DNA from: Verrucomicrobiota bacterium
Lineage (GTDB): Bacteria > Verrucomicrobiota > Verrucomicrobiia > CAIQCK01
NCBI GenBank assembly: GCA_026397915.1
Contig: JAPLTX010000032.1
Location: 47,159-111,158 of the forward strand
DNA: 64,000 nt
Direction: 5' to 3'
Below, one piece after another: positions 17,140-25,263 of the stretch. The position numbers were made by a program, and so were the translations under genes. The notes below the pieces were generated by a model. It was not told the DNA's origin. It searched no databases and saw only the letters and a program-made list of their open reading frames with translations. How positions within the stretch are numbered: position 1 is the first letter of the stretch; each line of letters opens with the position of its first letter.

Positions 17140-18276
17140 ATGAAAACGATCTCCACCATTCTTCTCACCTGCGTTCTGCTACTGCTAACACTGGGGGCGC
17201 TGGCGCTATGCACTTGTGATCTTGATTCGTTGCAAAGACCAGGGTTCTTTGGGCAACAGATCTACTGGATGCAGTTCGGCTTGCTAGGCTTGGTTCTCGC
17301 CGCCCTGTTCGACTATCGCTGGCTGAAACGGTTCTACCTGCCGCATTTGCTGCTGGGTGTCTGTGTCGTGACGTTGGTTCTGGTTTGGGTTCCTAACATC
17401 GGGGTCTGCAAGAATGGCGCCCATCGCTGGCTTAAATTCGGTCAACCTTCCGAGGCTGCCAAGCTGGGTTTGATCCTGTGGCTGGCGGCATATTGCACGC
17501 GACCCGAACAACGGATGGCCGACCTGCGCGTTGGATTTCTCCTTCCCGCCTGTGTCGTCGGGGTGGTCGCCGGCTTGGTCTTTTTCGAGCCGGACTGGGG
17601 CACAGCCTCCTTGATGATAGCCGTTTGCGGTTGCGCGCTTTTCCGGGCAGGTGCCCGATGGAAATACCTATTGACGACCACGGCCGTGCTCGTCCCGCTG
17701 CTGTGCTTGGCCATCTGGCTCAATCCTCTCCGCCGTGAGCGGATTCTTGCCTTTCTGAACCCGGAAGACTACCGCTGGTCGCTAGCCACGCAGCCGTGGC
17801 AAACCATGCTCGCCCTTGCCCGGGGCGAATGGTGGGGCGTCGGTGCCGGACAGGGCATACACACCTTGGGCTATGTCCCAGCGCAGGAGACCGATTTCAT
17901 CCTTTCCGCCATTGGCGAAGAATGGGGATTGGTCGGGGCCGGACTGGTCTGGGCAGCGAGTCTTGGTTTCTTTCTATGCGGGATGGCAATTGCTCGCCGC
18001 GCAACAGACGATTTCGGATGCCTGCTGGCCACGGGCATTAGCTGTCTCGTGGGCTTACAAGCCTTTCTCAACCTCGGCGTGGCCACCAGTCTCCTGCCAA
18101 ACAAAGGGATCTCTCTACCCTTTGTCAGCTACGGCGGCTCCAACTTGGTCGTCATGATGACCGCAGTCGGCGTATTGATCAGCATCGCGCGCATCAGCTT
18201 GCGGTCAACCACTGTGACAACGCCAGAACTCAATCCCACCACCCTTCCGCGCAACCATTTCGCATCGCGGGTTTGA
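17140..18276 (+). CDS. FtsW/RodA/SpoVE-family (SEDS) peptidoglycan glycosyltransferase
   Basis: 378 aa, about ten membrane helices. SEDS signatures are visible: FFEPDWGTAS (the EPD.GT motif), GVGAGQGIHTLGYVPAQETD followed by FILSAIGEEWGLVG (large loop and helix 7), and LPFVSYGGSN near the C-terminus. It polymerises lipid II glycan chains with the partner class B PBP encoded 15 nt upstream. The last codons and stop lie within a tRNA-like sequence (see 18267-18293). FtsW rather than RodA is suggested by the mraZ-ftsL-ftsI context. Confidence 0.9.
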   Translation: MKTISTILLTCVLLLLTLGALALCTCDLDSLQRPGFFGQQIYWMQFGLLGLVLAALFDYRWLKRFYLPHLLLGVCVVTLVLVWVPNIGVCKNGAHRWLKFGQPSEAAKLGLILWLAAYCTRPEQRMADLRVGFLLPACVVGVVAGLVFFEPDWGTASLMIAVCGCALFRAGARWKYLLTTTAVLVPLLCLAIWLNPLRRERILAFLNPEDYRWSLATQPWQTMLALARGEWWGVGAGQGIHTLGYVPAQETDFILSAIGEEWGLVGAGLVWAASLGFFLCGMAIARRATDDFGCLLATGISCLVGLQAFLNLGVATSLLPNKGISLPFVSYGGSNLVVMMTAVGVLISIARISLRSTTVTTPELNPTTLPRNHFASRV

Positions 18277-18293
18277 ATCCCGTCCCCTCCACA
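18267..18293 (+). other. tRNA-Ser 3'-end fragment (possible attachment-site repeat)
   Basis: GCGGG-TTTGAAT-CCCGT folds as a 5-bp T-arm with a 7-nt loop. It is followed by CCCCTCC, identical to the acceptor 3' strand of the tRNA-Ser at 13270-13359, and then ACA in place of the discriminator and CCA. No 5' half of a tRNA precedes it. It is in the same orientation as the tRNA. Confidence 0.55.
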
Positions 18294-18378
18294 ATCCTAG
18301 TCCCGCGCAGGGCGCTGCGGTGTTCAGCCGCGTGCAAAACGCTCGCCAGCACAACAGGCTGGTGGTAATAATTCACCC

Positions 18379-18555
18379 ATGAAGATTAAACTAACGGTGG
18401 AGATTGCCGTTGTGTTCATGGCGGTGGTCGTCGTGGGAACGTGGCAGGAATGGCTGAGGTGGCCCGAAGGAGCGTTGATCAGTGCCGCTTTGTGTGTCAT
18501 CACGGCGTTGGCGGTCGTTCGCAGGATGATTGCGACCGAGAAACCAAAGGCGTAA
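18379..18555 (+). CDS. 58-aa two-helix membrane protein, GTWQ/WPEG module copy 1
   Basis: ATG 18379, stop TAA 18553-18555. The protein has a hydrophobic stretch at about residues 8-20, then the core GTWQEWLRWPEGALI (20-34), a second hydrophobic stretch (33-47) and a basic end with RR. It would form a membrane hairpin with the WLRWPEG turn between helices. Copy 2 follows at 18733, and the same module ends the GNAT protein at 19069-20475. Conservation of the core in three copies supports that it is translated. I do not recognise the family. Confidence 0.65.
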   Translation: MKIKLTVEIAVVFMAVVVVGTWQEWLRWPEGALISAALCVITALAVVRRMIATEKPKA

Positions 18556-18732
18556 CATTGTGTCCGGTCGCTTTCCCCTGCCCTTTTCAGATCCATCAAG
18601 GCGCGCCCGCGGAATTCGATCGCCCCGCGATGAGGGACGGCGGCCGAAGCTACACGACAGATAATCAGCCAATGGTCAGGGGTCGCGCAAAATCCTCGTT
18701 TGCACAGCGGCGTGCTGGTAGTAATTACGCTC

Positions 18733-18903
18733 ATGAACATCAGGCTCATGGTAGAGATCGCTCTGATATGTTTGGCGGTCATCGTCTTGGGAACGTGGCA
18801 GGAATGGCTGAGATGGCCCGAAGGGGCCTTGATGACCGCGGCGTTGTGCTTGGTCACGGCCTTGGGCGTCTTGCGCAGACTCAGGAAGCAGATCGCGCCA
18901 TAA
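18733..18903 (+). CDS. 56-aa two-helix membrane protein, GTWQ/WPEG module copy 2
   Basis: ATG 18733, chosen because it aligns with the start of copy 1; the frame is open 11 codons further up. The core GTWQEWLRWPEGAL is identical to copy 1, with conservative changes elsewhere (LICLAVIVL for VVFMAVVVV). The C-terminus is more basic (RRLRKQ). Nucleotide identity with copy 1 is high, so the duplication is recent. The membrane hairpin and unknown role are as for copy 1. Confidence 0.65.
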   Translation: MNIRLMVEIALICLAVIVLGTWQEWLRWPEGALMTAALCLVTALGVLRRLRKQIAP

Positions 18904-19068
18904 ACCAGCGACCAACACAACCATTGCCCTCTGAAAGCTTGCTCAGAAAGCAATGAAGGCGTTGTTGTCCCGTATCGCGGAAATCGCTCGGTGCGTGAAG
19001 CCCGTGTTTGCGCTGCCGGTCCCGCCTATCCCCGCGTCCATGGTGGGGCGGACAAGGAGAAAGCAGCA

Positions 19069-20475
19069 ATGACCGTGCAAGATACTGTCTCCGCACAGCC
19101 GGGACTAGACCCTAAATCCGCGAAGAATCACTCTGCGCCGTCAGTCACGGAAGCCGCAACACCCGCCATTACAGTTTTTCAATCGCTTGATGAACTTGAA
19201 TCCCTGCGCCCCGCGTGGAAGGAACTTTGCCGTCATTGTGCTGCGGACTTGGACTTCCTGAAGAGTATTATCGCCAAGCGCCCGACTTTCGTCCGTCCGC
19301 ATGTCATCACGTATTCAACCGCTGGATCCCCACTCGCCATCTTAGTCGGGCGCATCGAGCAGCGTCCTTGGAGAATCTGGTTGAAATGCAAAGAACACGG
19401 CTCCGAACCCGTATCCGTGTTGATCGTCCCCGAAGGCGGTGTTCTTGACGGCGGATCCACCGTCGCGTGCAAGCAACTCATCACGGAGGTCATGAATAAT
19501 CTCCGACGCGGCGAATTCGATGTCGCCATGTTCGGCGGGTTGAAAAAAGGAACCCCGCTCTACGATGCCGTTCTCACAATACCGCCCCTGCTTTGCCGCG
19601 ATCACGGTCTGATGCATGTAACGCAATGGCTTGGCCATCTGCCCGGCACGCTGGATGAGTTTCTCCGCCGCATCTCGTCAGCTCATCGTTCGATATTTCG
19701 AAAAAAACAGCGCAAGTTGGAAGCGGCCCATCCGGGCCACATTCATTTCCGGTCATTCACACAACCCAGCGAGGTTGAGGAACTCGGAACAGCGGCGGCA
19801 CAGGTTGCGCAGCAAACCTATCAATATCGTCGCGGTGGCAGCTATAGATCCTCCGCTGAAGGAAAAGCTTTTCTGGACTTGGCCGCGCGCAACCAGTGGC
19901 TGCGCGCCTACATGCTCTACGTGGACAAACGTCCCATTGCTTTTTGGATCGGCACTCTGTATCGGGACACCATGCGACTGGACACCACGGGCTATGTTCA
20001 GGAGTTCAAGGAATATGATCCAGGCATCATTCTATTCCTGCACATGGTCAGCGATCTCTGCAAACAAGGCGTCAAGCAGCTTGACTTCGGCATCGGTGAA
20101 TCCATTTATAAATCACGGTTCGGCGATGAAAAGCTGGAAACCTCCACGGGTTGCATCTTCGCGCCAACGATCAAAGGCGTGGCGCTCATGACTCTGCGGT
20201 GTTTGCGATACTCCTTTGAAAACACCAGTCGCCGCGCCGCGTCACACTTTGGATTCGACCACCCTCTGCGAAGATTCTGGCGTGCTCTGCCCGCCGCCTT
20301 GAGGATGAAGCAAGGTGTGGAAGTGACCCTGGCGTGCATGTTGGTCATTATTTCTGGAACTTGGCAAGGCTGGCTGAAATGGCCGGAGGGAACGTTGATA
20401 GCCGCGGTATTATGCCTGATCACGTCCATGGGGATTGTGCGCAAAGCCCCGGAGACTCCGCCGCCGAAGTCGTAG
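19069..20475 (+). CDS. GNAT/FemAB-like (BcsL/CelD-type) acyltransferase fused to a C-terminal GTWQ/WPEG membrane module
   Basis: 468 aa from ATG 19069, preceded by AAGGAGA with good spacing. The central region (about residues 180-370) has the pattern of the CelD/BcsL GNAT superfamily: HRSIFRKKQRKLE, then LYVDKRPIAFWIGTLY, and DPGIILFLHMVSDLCKQG with LDFGIGESIYKSRFG. These enzymes act in exopolysaccharide or cell-wall precursor modification. Residues 413-468 align along their length with the two small proteins upstream (GTWQGWLKWPEGTLI), giving a membrane anchor. The substrate is unknown. An ATG opens the module (20305) but has no good ribosome-binding site, so fusion is more likely than separate translation. 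Confidence 0.75.
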   Translation: MTVQDTVSAQPGLDPKSAKNHSAPSVTEAATPAITVFQSLDELESLRPAWKELCRHCAADLDFLKSIIAKRPTFVRPHVITYSTAGSPLAILVGRIEQRPWRIWLKCKEHGSEPVSVLIVPEGGVLDGGSTVACKQLITEVMNNLRRGEFDVAMFGGLKKGTPLYDAVLTIPPLLCRDHGLMHVTQWLGHLPGTLDEFLRRISSAHRSIFRKKQRKLEAAHPGHIHFRSFTQPSEVEELGTAAAQVAQQTYQYRRGGSYRSSAEGKAFLDLAARNQWLRAYMLYVDKRPIAFWIGTLYRDTMRLDTTGYVQEFKEYDPGIILFLHMVSDLCKQGVKQLDFGIGESIYKSRFGDEKLETSTGCIFAPTIKGVALMTLRCLRYSFENTSRRAASHFGFDHPLRRFWRALPAALRMKQGVEVTLACMLVIISGTWQGWLKWPEGTLIAAVLCLITSMGIVRKAPETPPPKS

Positions 20476-20498
20476 CGTTGCGCAGGTAGACGACATTT

Positions 20499-21224
20499 AT
20501 GAAACGCCGCGTCCTGCTGGTAAATCTGACCGCCCTCGCGCTGACTCTCCCGATAATCATCCGCGCCGCAGGCGAGGCCGGAAAAGAGGAACACCCGTGG
20601 TGCGACTCGTTCTCTCCATACAAGGCGGATCTGAGTGACACCGGAAAGAACCCCTATTTCTTCCTGTGGCCGGGCTACCGGCTGTTCCTCCAACATGAAA
20701 AAGAAACACTTGTCATCAGTGTCCTGAATGAAACCAAAGTAGTTGACGGCGTGAAGACGCGGGTGGTTGAAGAGCGGAAGATGAAGGATGGCAAGTTGAT
20801 CGAGGTGTCCAGAAACTATCTTGCCACCAGCAGAACTACTGGCGACGTTTACTACTTCGGCGAGGACGTGGACATCTACGAGAACGGCAAGGTGTCCAGC
20901 CACAAAGGAACATGGCTGGCAGGAGTGAACAGCGCCCGGTTCGGTCTGATGATGCCGGGCAGGCCCACCGTCGGCGACAGGTATTATCAGGAAGTTGCCC
21001 CGGCAGTTGCGATGGACCGCGCCGAAGTCATCAGCCTCACTGAGACGTTGACCACGCCCACCAAGATGTTTGAGAGATGCCTTCGCACACATGAAACAAG
21101 CGGTTTGAGAAGCGGCGCCGAGGACAAGTTGTATGCTCCCGACGTGGGATTGATCAAGGACGGCAACCTGGTCTTGACGGGAATTGACTGTCCTCTGTGC
21201 AAGGGCATGAAGGTTATCCCATAG
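20499..21224 (+). CDS. Secreted protein of unknown function
   Basis: 241 aa. It has an N-terminal signal peptide (MKRRVLLVNLTALALTLPII). The mature part is beta-rich with repeated V.DGVKTRVVEER, DVYYFGEDVDIYENGKV and WLAGVNSARFGLMMPG blocks, and ends with a Cys pair (DCPLCKG). I have a sense of similar hypothetical secreted proteins in other bacteria but know no function. It starts 23 nt after the GNAT-fusion gene, so it is probably co-transcribed. Confidence 0.7.
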   Translation: MKRRVLLVNLTALALTLPIIIRAAGEAGKEEHPWCDSFSPYKADLSDTGKNPYFFLWPGYRLFLQHEKETLVISVLNETKVVDGVKTRVVEERKMKDGKLIEVSRNYLATSRTTGDVYYFGEDVDIYENGKVSSHKGTWLAGVNSARFGLMMPGRPTVGDRYYQEVAPAVAMDRAEVISLTETLTTPTKMFERCLRTHETSGLRSGAEDKLYAPDVGLIKDGNLVLTGIDCPLCKGMKVIP

Positions 21225-21254
21225 AACGAGCCTCGCAAAAGCACCGGCTGAAAG

Positions 21255-21737
21255 TCAGGTGTATCGCTGAAACCAGAACACAGCGTATAGTCCGAGAAAC
21301 AAGCACACGATCGTAAGGATTGTGCATTCGTTCACGCCCTCCATGAAGTCGAAAATCTCGCGCTCATTCTGCCGTCTCTGCCTGTTCAGAGCTGACACCT
21401 CCTCCTCGAAAAAGTTGAACGCGTGCGTCGGCTTCTCCAACAGGTGACGCACAACTCCGATGTCAATCGTTCGCGCGTCCCCGGACAGATTCAGAGCAGC
21501 CACGCCCTCAAATCGCTTGTTTATGGCTTCTTTGGCCACGTCCAACGCCCTCTGAATCGCCGTGTCAATGTTAGCCACCCGACTCTGACGAACAGAAATC
21601 TTCGCTTGGTGGTTGGATATGATGACAAGACCCGCGACACATCCAATGATTGCCAAGACCAGAATGGCAGCAGATCCCCAAATTCGCGTAGAACTTTTCA
21701 CGGGCACTATAATCGCGAGCCAGGTTTTTGATGTCAA
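21255..21737 (-). CDS. Small membrane protein with two helices flanking a soluble helix-rich region
   Basis: 160 aa if translation begins at the TTG at 21737. GTG codons about 10-12 residues later are equally possible, and no ribosome-binding site decides between them. Membrane segments are at about residues 20-40 (IWGSAAILVLAIIGCVAGLV) and at the C-terminus (TILTIVCLFLGLYAVFWF). The region between is charged and probably coiled (IDTAIQRALDVAKEAINKRF, then ALNRQRRQNEREIF). This resembles the build of sensor-less chemoreceptor-like or stress membrane proteins, but no motif identifies it. Confidence 0.45.
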   Translation of the reverse strand: MTSKTWLAIIVPVKSSTRIWGSAAILVLAIIGCVAGLVIISNHQAKISVRQSRVANIDTAIQRALDVAKEAINKRFEGVAALNLSGDARTIDIGVVRHLLEKPTHAFNFFEEEVSALNRQRRQNEREIFDFMEGVNECTILTIVCLFLGLYAVFWFQRYT

Positions 21738-21759
21738 CCAAACTCAGACACCCACCTGA

Positions 21760-22572
21760 CTAGCGTCTCGCAGGTGGCTGCTGTTGCAGCAACGGAGATT
21801 CCGGTATGTAAAACGGCTGCTGCCGTGGGGCGGCCAAAGGTGTGACCAAAGGCGACGCGAGAGGCGCGGAAGGGCTTGGAGAAGACAGCGGCACGTATGG
21901 GGACTGCAGCGCCGGCGTGCGTTGGGATCCGATCATTGAAGCAGTTCCAGACGGCAAGTGCTGAGGCACCGTCGGTTGCTGCTCCAAAGTGTAGATCGGT
22001 TTTGTCGGCGGCGTGAGTGACGTGTTCGGTTGCGCGCCATAGGATAACGGCAGAGCGGTTGTAAATTGGGGCGTAACGGAATAGATCGGTTGCTGCGCTG
22101 GCGACGAGAACGGCGTGATCGGCAACGCACCAGAGTATGGCGATGGCGGCGGAACGGACTGCTGCCCCATGGTGTAAACCGGCTGCTGCAACAGGGTCGT
22201 CTGCGGCGTGGATTGCAACGGCTTGTATAACGGCTCAAACGATGATATCTGCGGCGTAGTGGTTTTCGACGGTGTGGCAAATGAAGATTGCTGCTGGAGC
22301 GTGTTAAGCGGCACTGGTTTGTCTAAAGGTTGCGCAACCGCCTTCTGTGGCATGGTGGAAGAACTGCGATTGCCCGACTGGATCGGCTTGTTAAATGTTC
22401 CCGGAGCACTTTGATTGAACGACTGGTTTCTATAAAGGCTCCCTGGCGTGATGATATTGACCATGCGCTTTTGTTCGTAGGGTTGAGCAAAATTCTTCCC
22501 TTGCGCACAGACCGACTGACACACGCCAACAAGCCCGATCACCACAGCCGCAACAGCAAATCTAGCAGTCAT
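21760..22572 (-). CDS. Secreted Pro/Gln/Ser-rich low-complexity protein
   Basis: 270 aa from ATG 22572, where a clean signal peptide starts (MTARFAVAAVVIGLVGVC, cleavage near CAQG). The mature part is almost entirely Pro, Gln, Ser and Thr. Irregular repeats such as QQPVYTMGQQ, QQPIYSVTPQ and KPIYTLEQQP recur about every 30 residues, that is (K/Q)P(I/V)Y(T/S). It is likely a disordered envelope or surface protein. No domain is recognised. Confidence 0.55.
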   Translation of the reverse strand: MTARFAVAAVVIGLVGVCQSVCAQGKNFAQPYEQKRMVNIITPGSLYRNQSFNQSAPGTFNKPIQSGNRSSSTMPQKAVAQPLDKPVPLNTLQQQSSFATPSKTTTPQISSFEPLYKPLQSTPQTTLLQQPVYTMGQQSVPPPSPYSGALPITPFSSPAQQPIYSVTPQFTTALPLSYGAQPNTSLTPPTKPIYTLEQQPTVPQHLPSGTASMIGSQRTPALQSPYVPLSSPSPSAPLASPLVTPLAAPRQQPFYIPESPLLQQQPPARR

Positions 22573-22705
22573 GACGCTGACAATCTTCCACCGCAAACCG
22601 CCCTTGGCAAGGACTATTGTCAACGCCCTTGGTCCTTCTGAATCTCCAGCGCCTCTGAAAGGCAACGACGCGGACTCCTGCGCCGCTCCTGCTGGGCGGT
22701 TCCTG

Positions 22706-24109
22706 TCATCGCTGCATCGTGGATTCAACGCGGTCCATGTAGCTCTTTATGGGCGTTGGCACAGGCGTCCCGATATCGCCAGCTCCCCCATACTTGAACC
22801 ATGTGCCGAACCGCTTTGCCAAGTCTTCCGGAAAAAGCGACGCTTCCACCGAACCAACGTAGTGCGTGATGGCCTCTGAACTGCGATCCGCCTGCCGGCT
22901 CTCCTTCAACGCTTGCGCCACTGCCATCTGAAACCGCTTGACCTTGTTCTCCCGCAGCCAGTAAATCCCCTCAACGTAATGTTTAATCACACCATGATAC
23001 AACGGATGCGCCAGCGATGCCAGCGCCTGCAACCGCGCCTCGCTCGGCTTCACGATTGCCGGCAGCACCTTCGGGTCGTTACAGGAATCCAAGACCTTGT
23101 CGAGCGTCGTTATCCCGCTGACGCGTTTCGGCACCTTCCCGTGGAATGGCCAGAGCGAGGACCAGAAACTGCGGCGTCGCTTCGTTCCCTCATCTTCCGG
23201 CACCACCACCACCAACGCCTCGGCCAGCCGTCGCCGCGTCTCGACTGCCGTGTAACTCTGTGCCACGATCATAGACGACGCCCGCGCCATCACTAGCGAC
23301 CACCATTTCTCCGCACCCACCGGATACCCAAATCCTTCTCCGAACGCCGCGCGAAACGACACCATCCAACTTTCTCCTGGCTTCAAGCCGAGCAGAAACT
23401 TCCGCAACTTCGCGTGCCCGTCGAGTTGGCCTTCCAAAGCTTCCACTAACGCTTCGCACTGCGCGCCGTAGAGCGCAGCCGCGACGGGATTCGCTGGAAG
23501 GTCAACAGCTTCTATCACCTGGTGGAACGTAGGCATGTTCTCAGCTGCAAGCGCCTGTTTCAGCGCCTCCAGAGTCGCTTCTCGCGGACGATCTTCCAGT
23601 TTGCGCGTCAATCCATGTTCCAACCACGCGGGCACGCGCGCAATCGTTTGCCCCCCCTCGACTTTGCCCAACTTCCGGTTCGCCATCTCCGCACACAGCG
23701 TGCCGACCATTGCCTGCACGAATCGCGATGCATCCACCGGTGGCGGCGTCTCAGCTTCAATCTGGAATCGCAAGTAACCGGACACCGACACCACCGAACA
23801 ACGCAACGGCGCCACGTCGCCCGGCATTGGCAGCGCGTTGCCCACCGGCCGTTCCCGGAACACCACCGTCACCGGCGCGCGCCATGTGTTCTCAACCCCC
23901 AGCCGCGTAATCAACCTCGATCGAATATCTTCGCAGAATGACGCCAAAGCCGCCGCCCGCCCGGCGTCAGGGCAGAAAGCGTGAATCTGGCCGGAGACTC
24001 CCACCGCGCGAGTCAGGGCATTGGTCGTCGCCCCTGCGCAAATCACACCGCTGACCGCCAACCCTCCGAGGACGGCTGCCGCCAACAAACTCTGCCGTCC
24101 CGGTCGCAT
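22706..24109 (-). CDS. Secreted protein of unknown function (peptidase-MA-like layout)
   Basis: 467 aa from ATG 24109. A frame open to 24301 lacks protein-like sequence upstream. The signal peptide is at residues 1-25 (SLLAAAVLGGLAVSGVI). The mature protein has VPAWLEHGLTRKLED near residue 170, which resembles the P.WL.EG pattern of secreted MA-family metallopeptidases, but the HExxH glutamate and zinc site are not evident, so catalysis is unproven. It starts 2 nt after the next gene's stop, in an operon with the two zinc-ribbon genes. Confidence 0.6.
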   Translation of the reverse strand: MRPGRQSLLAAAVLGGLAVSGVICAGATTNALTRAVGVSGQIHAFCPDAGRAAALASFCEDIRSRLITRLGVENTWRAPVTVVFRERPVGNALPMPGDVAPLRCSVVSVSGYLRFQIEAETPPPVDASRFVQAMVGTLCAEMANRKLGKVEGGQTIARVPAWLEHGLTRKLEDRPREATLEALKQALAAENMPTFHQVIEAVDLPANPVAAALYGAQCEALVEALEGQLDGHAKLRKFLLGLKPGESWMVSFRAAFGEGFGYPVGAEKWWSLVMARASSMIVAQSYTAVETRRRLAEALVVVVPEDEGTKRRRSFWSSLWPFHGKVPKRVSGITTLDKVLDSCNDPKVLPAIVKPSEARLQALASLAHPLYHGVIKHYVEGIYWLRENKVKRFQMAVAQALKESRQADRSSEAITHYVGSVEASLFPEDLAKRFGTWFKYGGAGDIGTPVPTPIKSYMDRVESTMQR

Positions 24110-24111
24110 CG

Positions 24112-24897
24112 TCAGCGCGCCGCGCCCACACACACCACGGCGTTGCCGGGTGTCAGCGCAACCGCGCGAGCCTCTTTCAGCAGTTTCCACTCCGCGTCGA
24201 ACCCTTCGAATTTGAAACAAAGACTCCCAAATATCTGCGCCGCCACATCGCCGCCCGGCAACGCATGCAATGGCAGCCGGCCAATGAACGCCGTGCTCCA
24301 CTTCACCCTCCTCCCGTCAGCGCTATCCACAAACGAGCCGCTCGACCGGAAGATAAACTGCTTGCTGAAACTCTTGATGCGCACCTCGGCCACCGCCAGA
24401 GCCGTGAAACGGCCGCTGCCCAATTCGATCTGATACTTCGACCACCGCGGCAGAAACACAGCGGCCGGATTGTCCGGTGTGAACTTGACGTGCTGCGGAG
24501 ACGCGGGATCGTTGAGGTAGGAATTGATCTCCTGGTTATTGAAGGTGATCGTCAGGGGTGTGCCGCGTTCCTGTGCCTGCGCCAACGTGTCAACCCTTCC
24601 CTTCGCAGCCAACGCGAACGCCGCGCTCATAGGAACATCCTCGGCCGGCATTTGCTGCCACACCAGCAACCCAACCACCGCCAACATCGCTAAAATCGCC
24701 AGACTGATAATCTTGCGGATCGTGCGTCCGATGGATGCCGCAGCGCCCGCCTTCTGGACCTTGACGACGACCTCGCCTTTGGCGCCTGTCGCTTGGTCTT
24801 CCGTCACCACCATGCTCAGGTCAATCTTCGCGCCGCACTGCATGCAGTGGACCCGGCCGATCGGGTTGTCATAATTACAAGCTTTGCATTTAATCAT
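24112..24897 (-). CDS. Zinc-ribbon, single-helix membrane protein of unknown function
   Basis: 261 aa. The N-terminal zinc ribbon has CKAC and CMQCGAK (C4, C7, C18, C21). A membrane helix is near residues 62-83 (IISLAILAMLAVVGLLVWQQ). The outer domain of about 170 residues begins TFNNQEINSYL. The arrangement puts the ribbon in the cytoplasm and a large domain outside. It overlaps the FmdB-type gene by 4 nt and is followed 2 nt later by a secreted-protein gene, so the three probably work together. Confidence 0.65.
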   Translation of the reverse strand: MIKCKACNYDNPIGRVHCMQCGAKIDLSMVVTEDQATGAKGEVVVKVQKAGAAASIGRTIRKIISLAILAMLAVVGLLVWQQMPAEDVPMSAAFALAAKGRVDTLAQAQERGTPLTITFNNQEINSYLNDPASPQHVKFTPDNPAAVFLPRWSKYQIELGSGRFTALAVAEVRIKSFSKQFIFRSSGSFVDSADGRRVKWSTAFIGRLPLHALPGGDVAAQIFGSLCFKFEGFDAEWKLLKEARAVALTPGNAVVCVGAAR

Positions 24898-25184
24898 TTC
24901 TTGGACCCCGTTTCGCCGGAACCGGCCTTGGTTGAACTGGATTTCGCGCTCGTGGAACTGGCGCCACTCGATGACTCCTTCTTTGCCGCCGACTTGTAGC
25001 CCTCACTGCGGTAGTCGGTGATGTAAAACCCTGACCCCTTGAAAATCAGACCCGCGCCACCGCTGATAAGCCGCCGCACGCGCCCCTTGCACTTTGGGCA
25101 AGTCTTCTTCGCCGGTTCCTTCATGGACTGGAACAACTCAAACTGATGTCCGCATTTCCCGCATTCGTATTCGTAAGTCGGCAT
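24894..25184 (-). CDS. FmdB-family zinc-ribbon protein
   Basis: 96 aa from ATG 25184 (MPTYEYECGKCGHQFE, the typical FmdB start). A single zinc ribbon has C8-x2-C11 and C29-x2-C32, then GLIFKGSGFYITDYR, a block characteristic of the family, and a Ser/Lys-rich tail. FmdB-type proteins are widespread, were first linked to formamidase regulation, and have no settled biochemical role. The gene is divergent from mpl, with 79 nt between the starts. Confidence 0.85.
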   Translation of the reverse strand: MPTYEYECGKCGHQFELFQSMKEPAKKTCPKCKGRVRRLISGGAGLIFKGSGFYITDYRSEGYKSAAKKESSSGASSTSAKSSSTKAGSGETGSKK

Positions 25185-25263
25185 ATAGCTCCGCGACAAT
25201 GTGCTGGGACGCCACGGAAAATCAAGTTTGAAAACCCGCGCCACCACCGTTACCGTCACCTGC

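Larger units (their letters stand above)
18325..18903 (+). repeat. Imperfect tandem duplication of a small-membrane-protein gene and its leader
   Basis: Two units, about 18325-18555 and 18677-18903, match in the coding part (for example GGAACGTGGCAGGAATGGCT in both). They also match in the 50 nt upstream (CGCAAAA..CTCG, then GCTGGTRGTAAT just before the ATG). The similarity outside the coding part shows that a whole gene with its leader was duplicated. Confidence 0.75.

Noticed and set aside
18204..18293. A complete second tRNA gene
   Set aside because: Only a T-arm and acceptor 3' strand can be folded. No D-arm, anticodon arm or 5' acceptor strand is present; the upstream sequence codes for the FtsW C-terminus.
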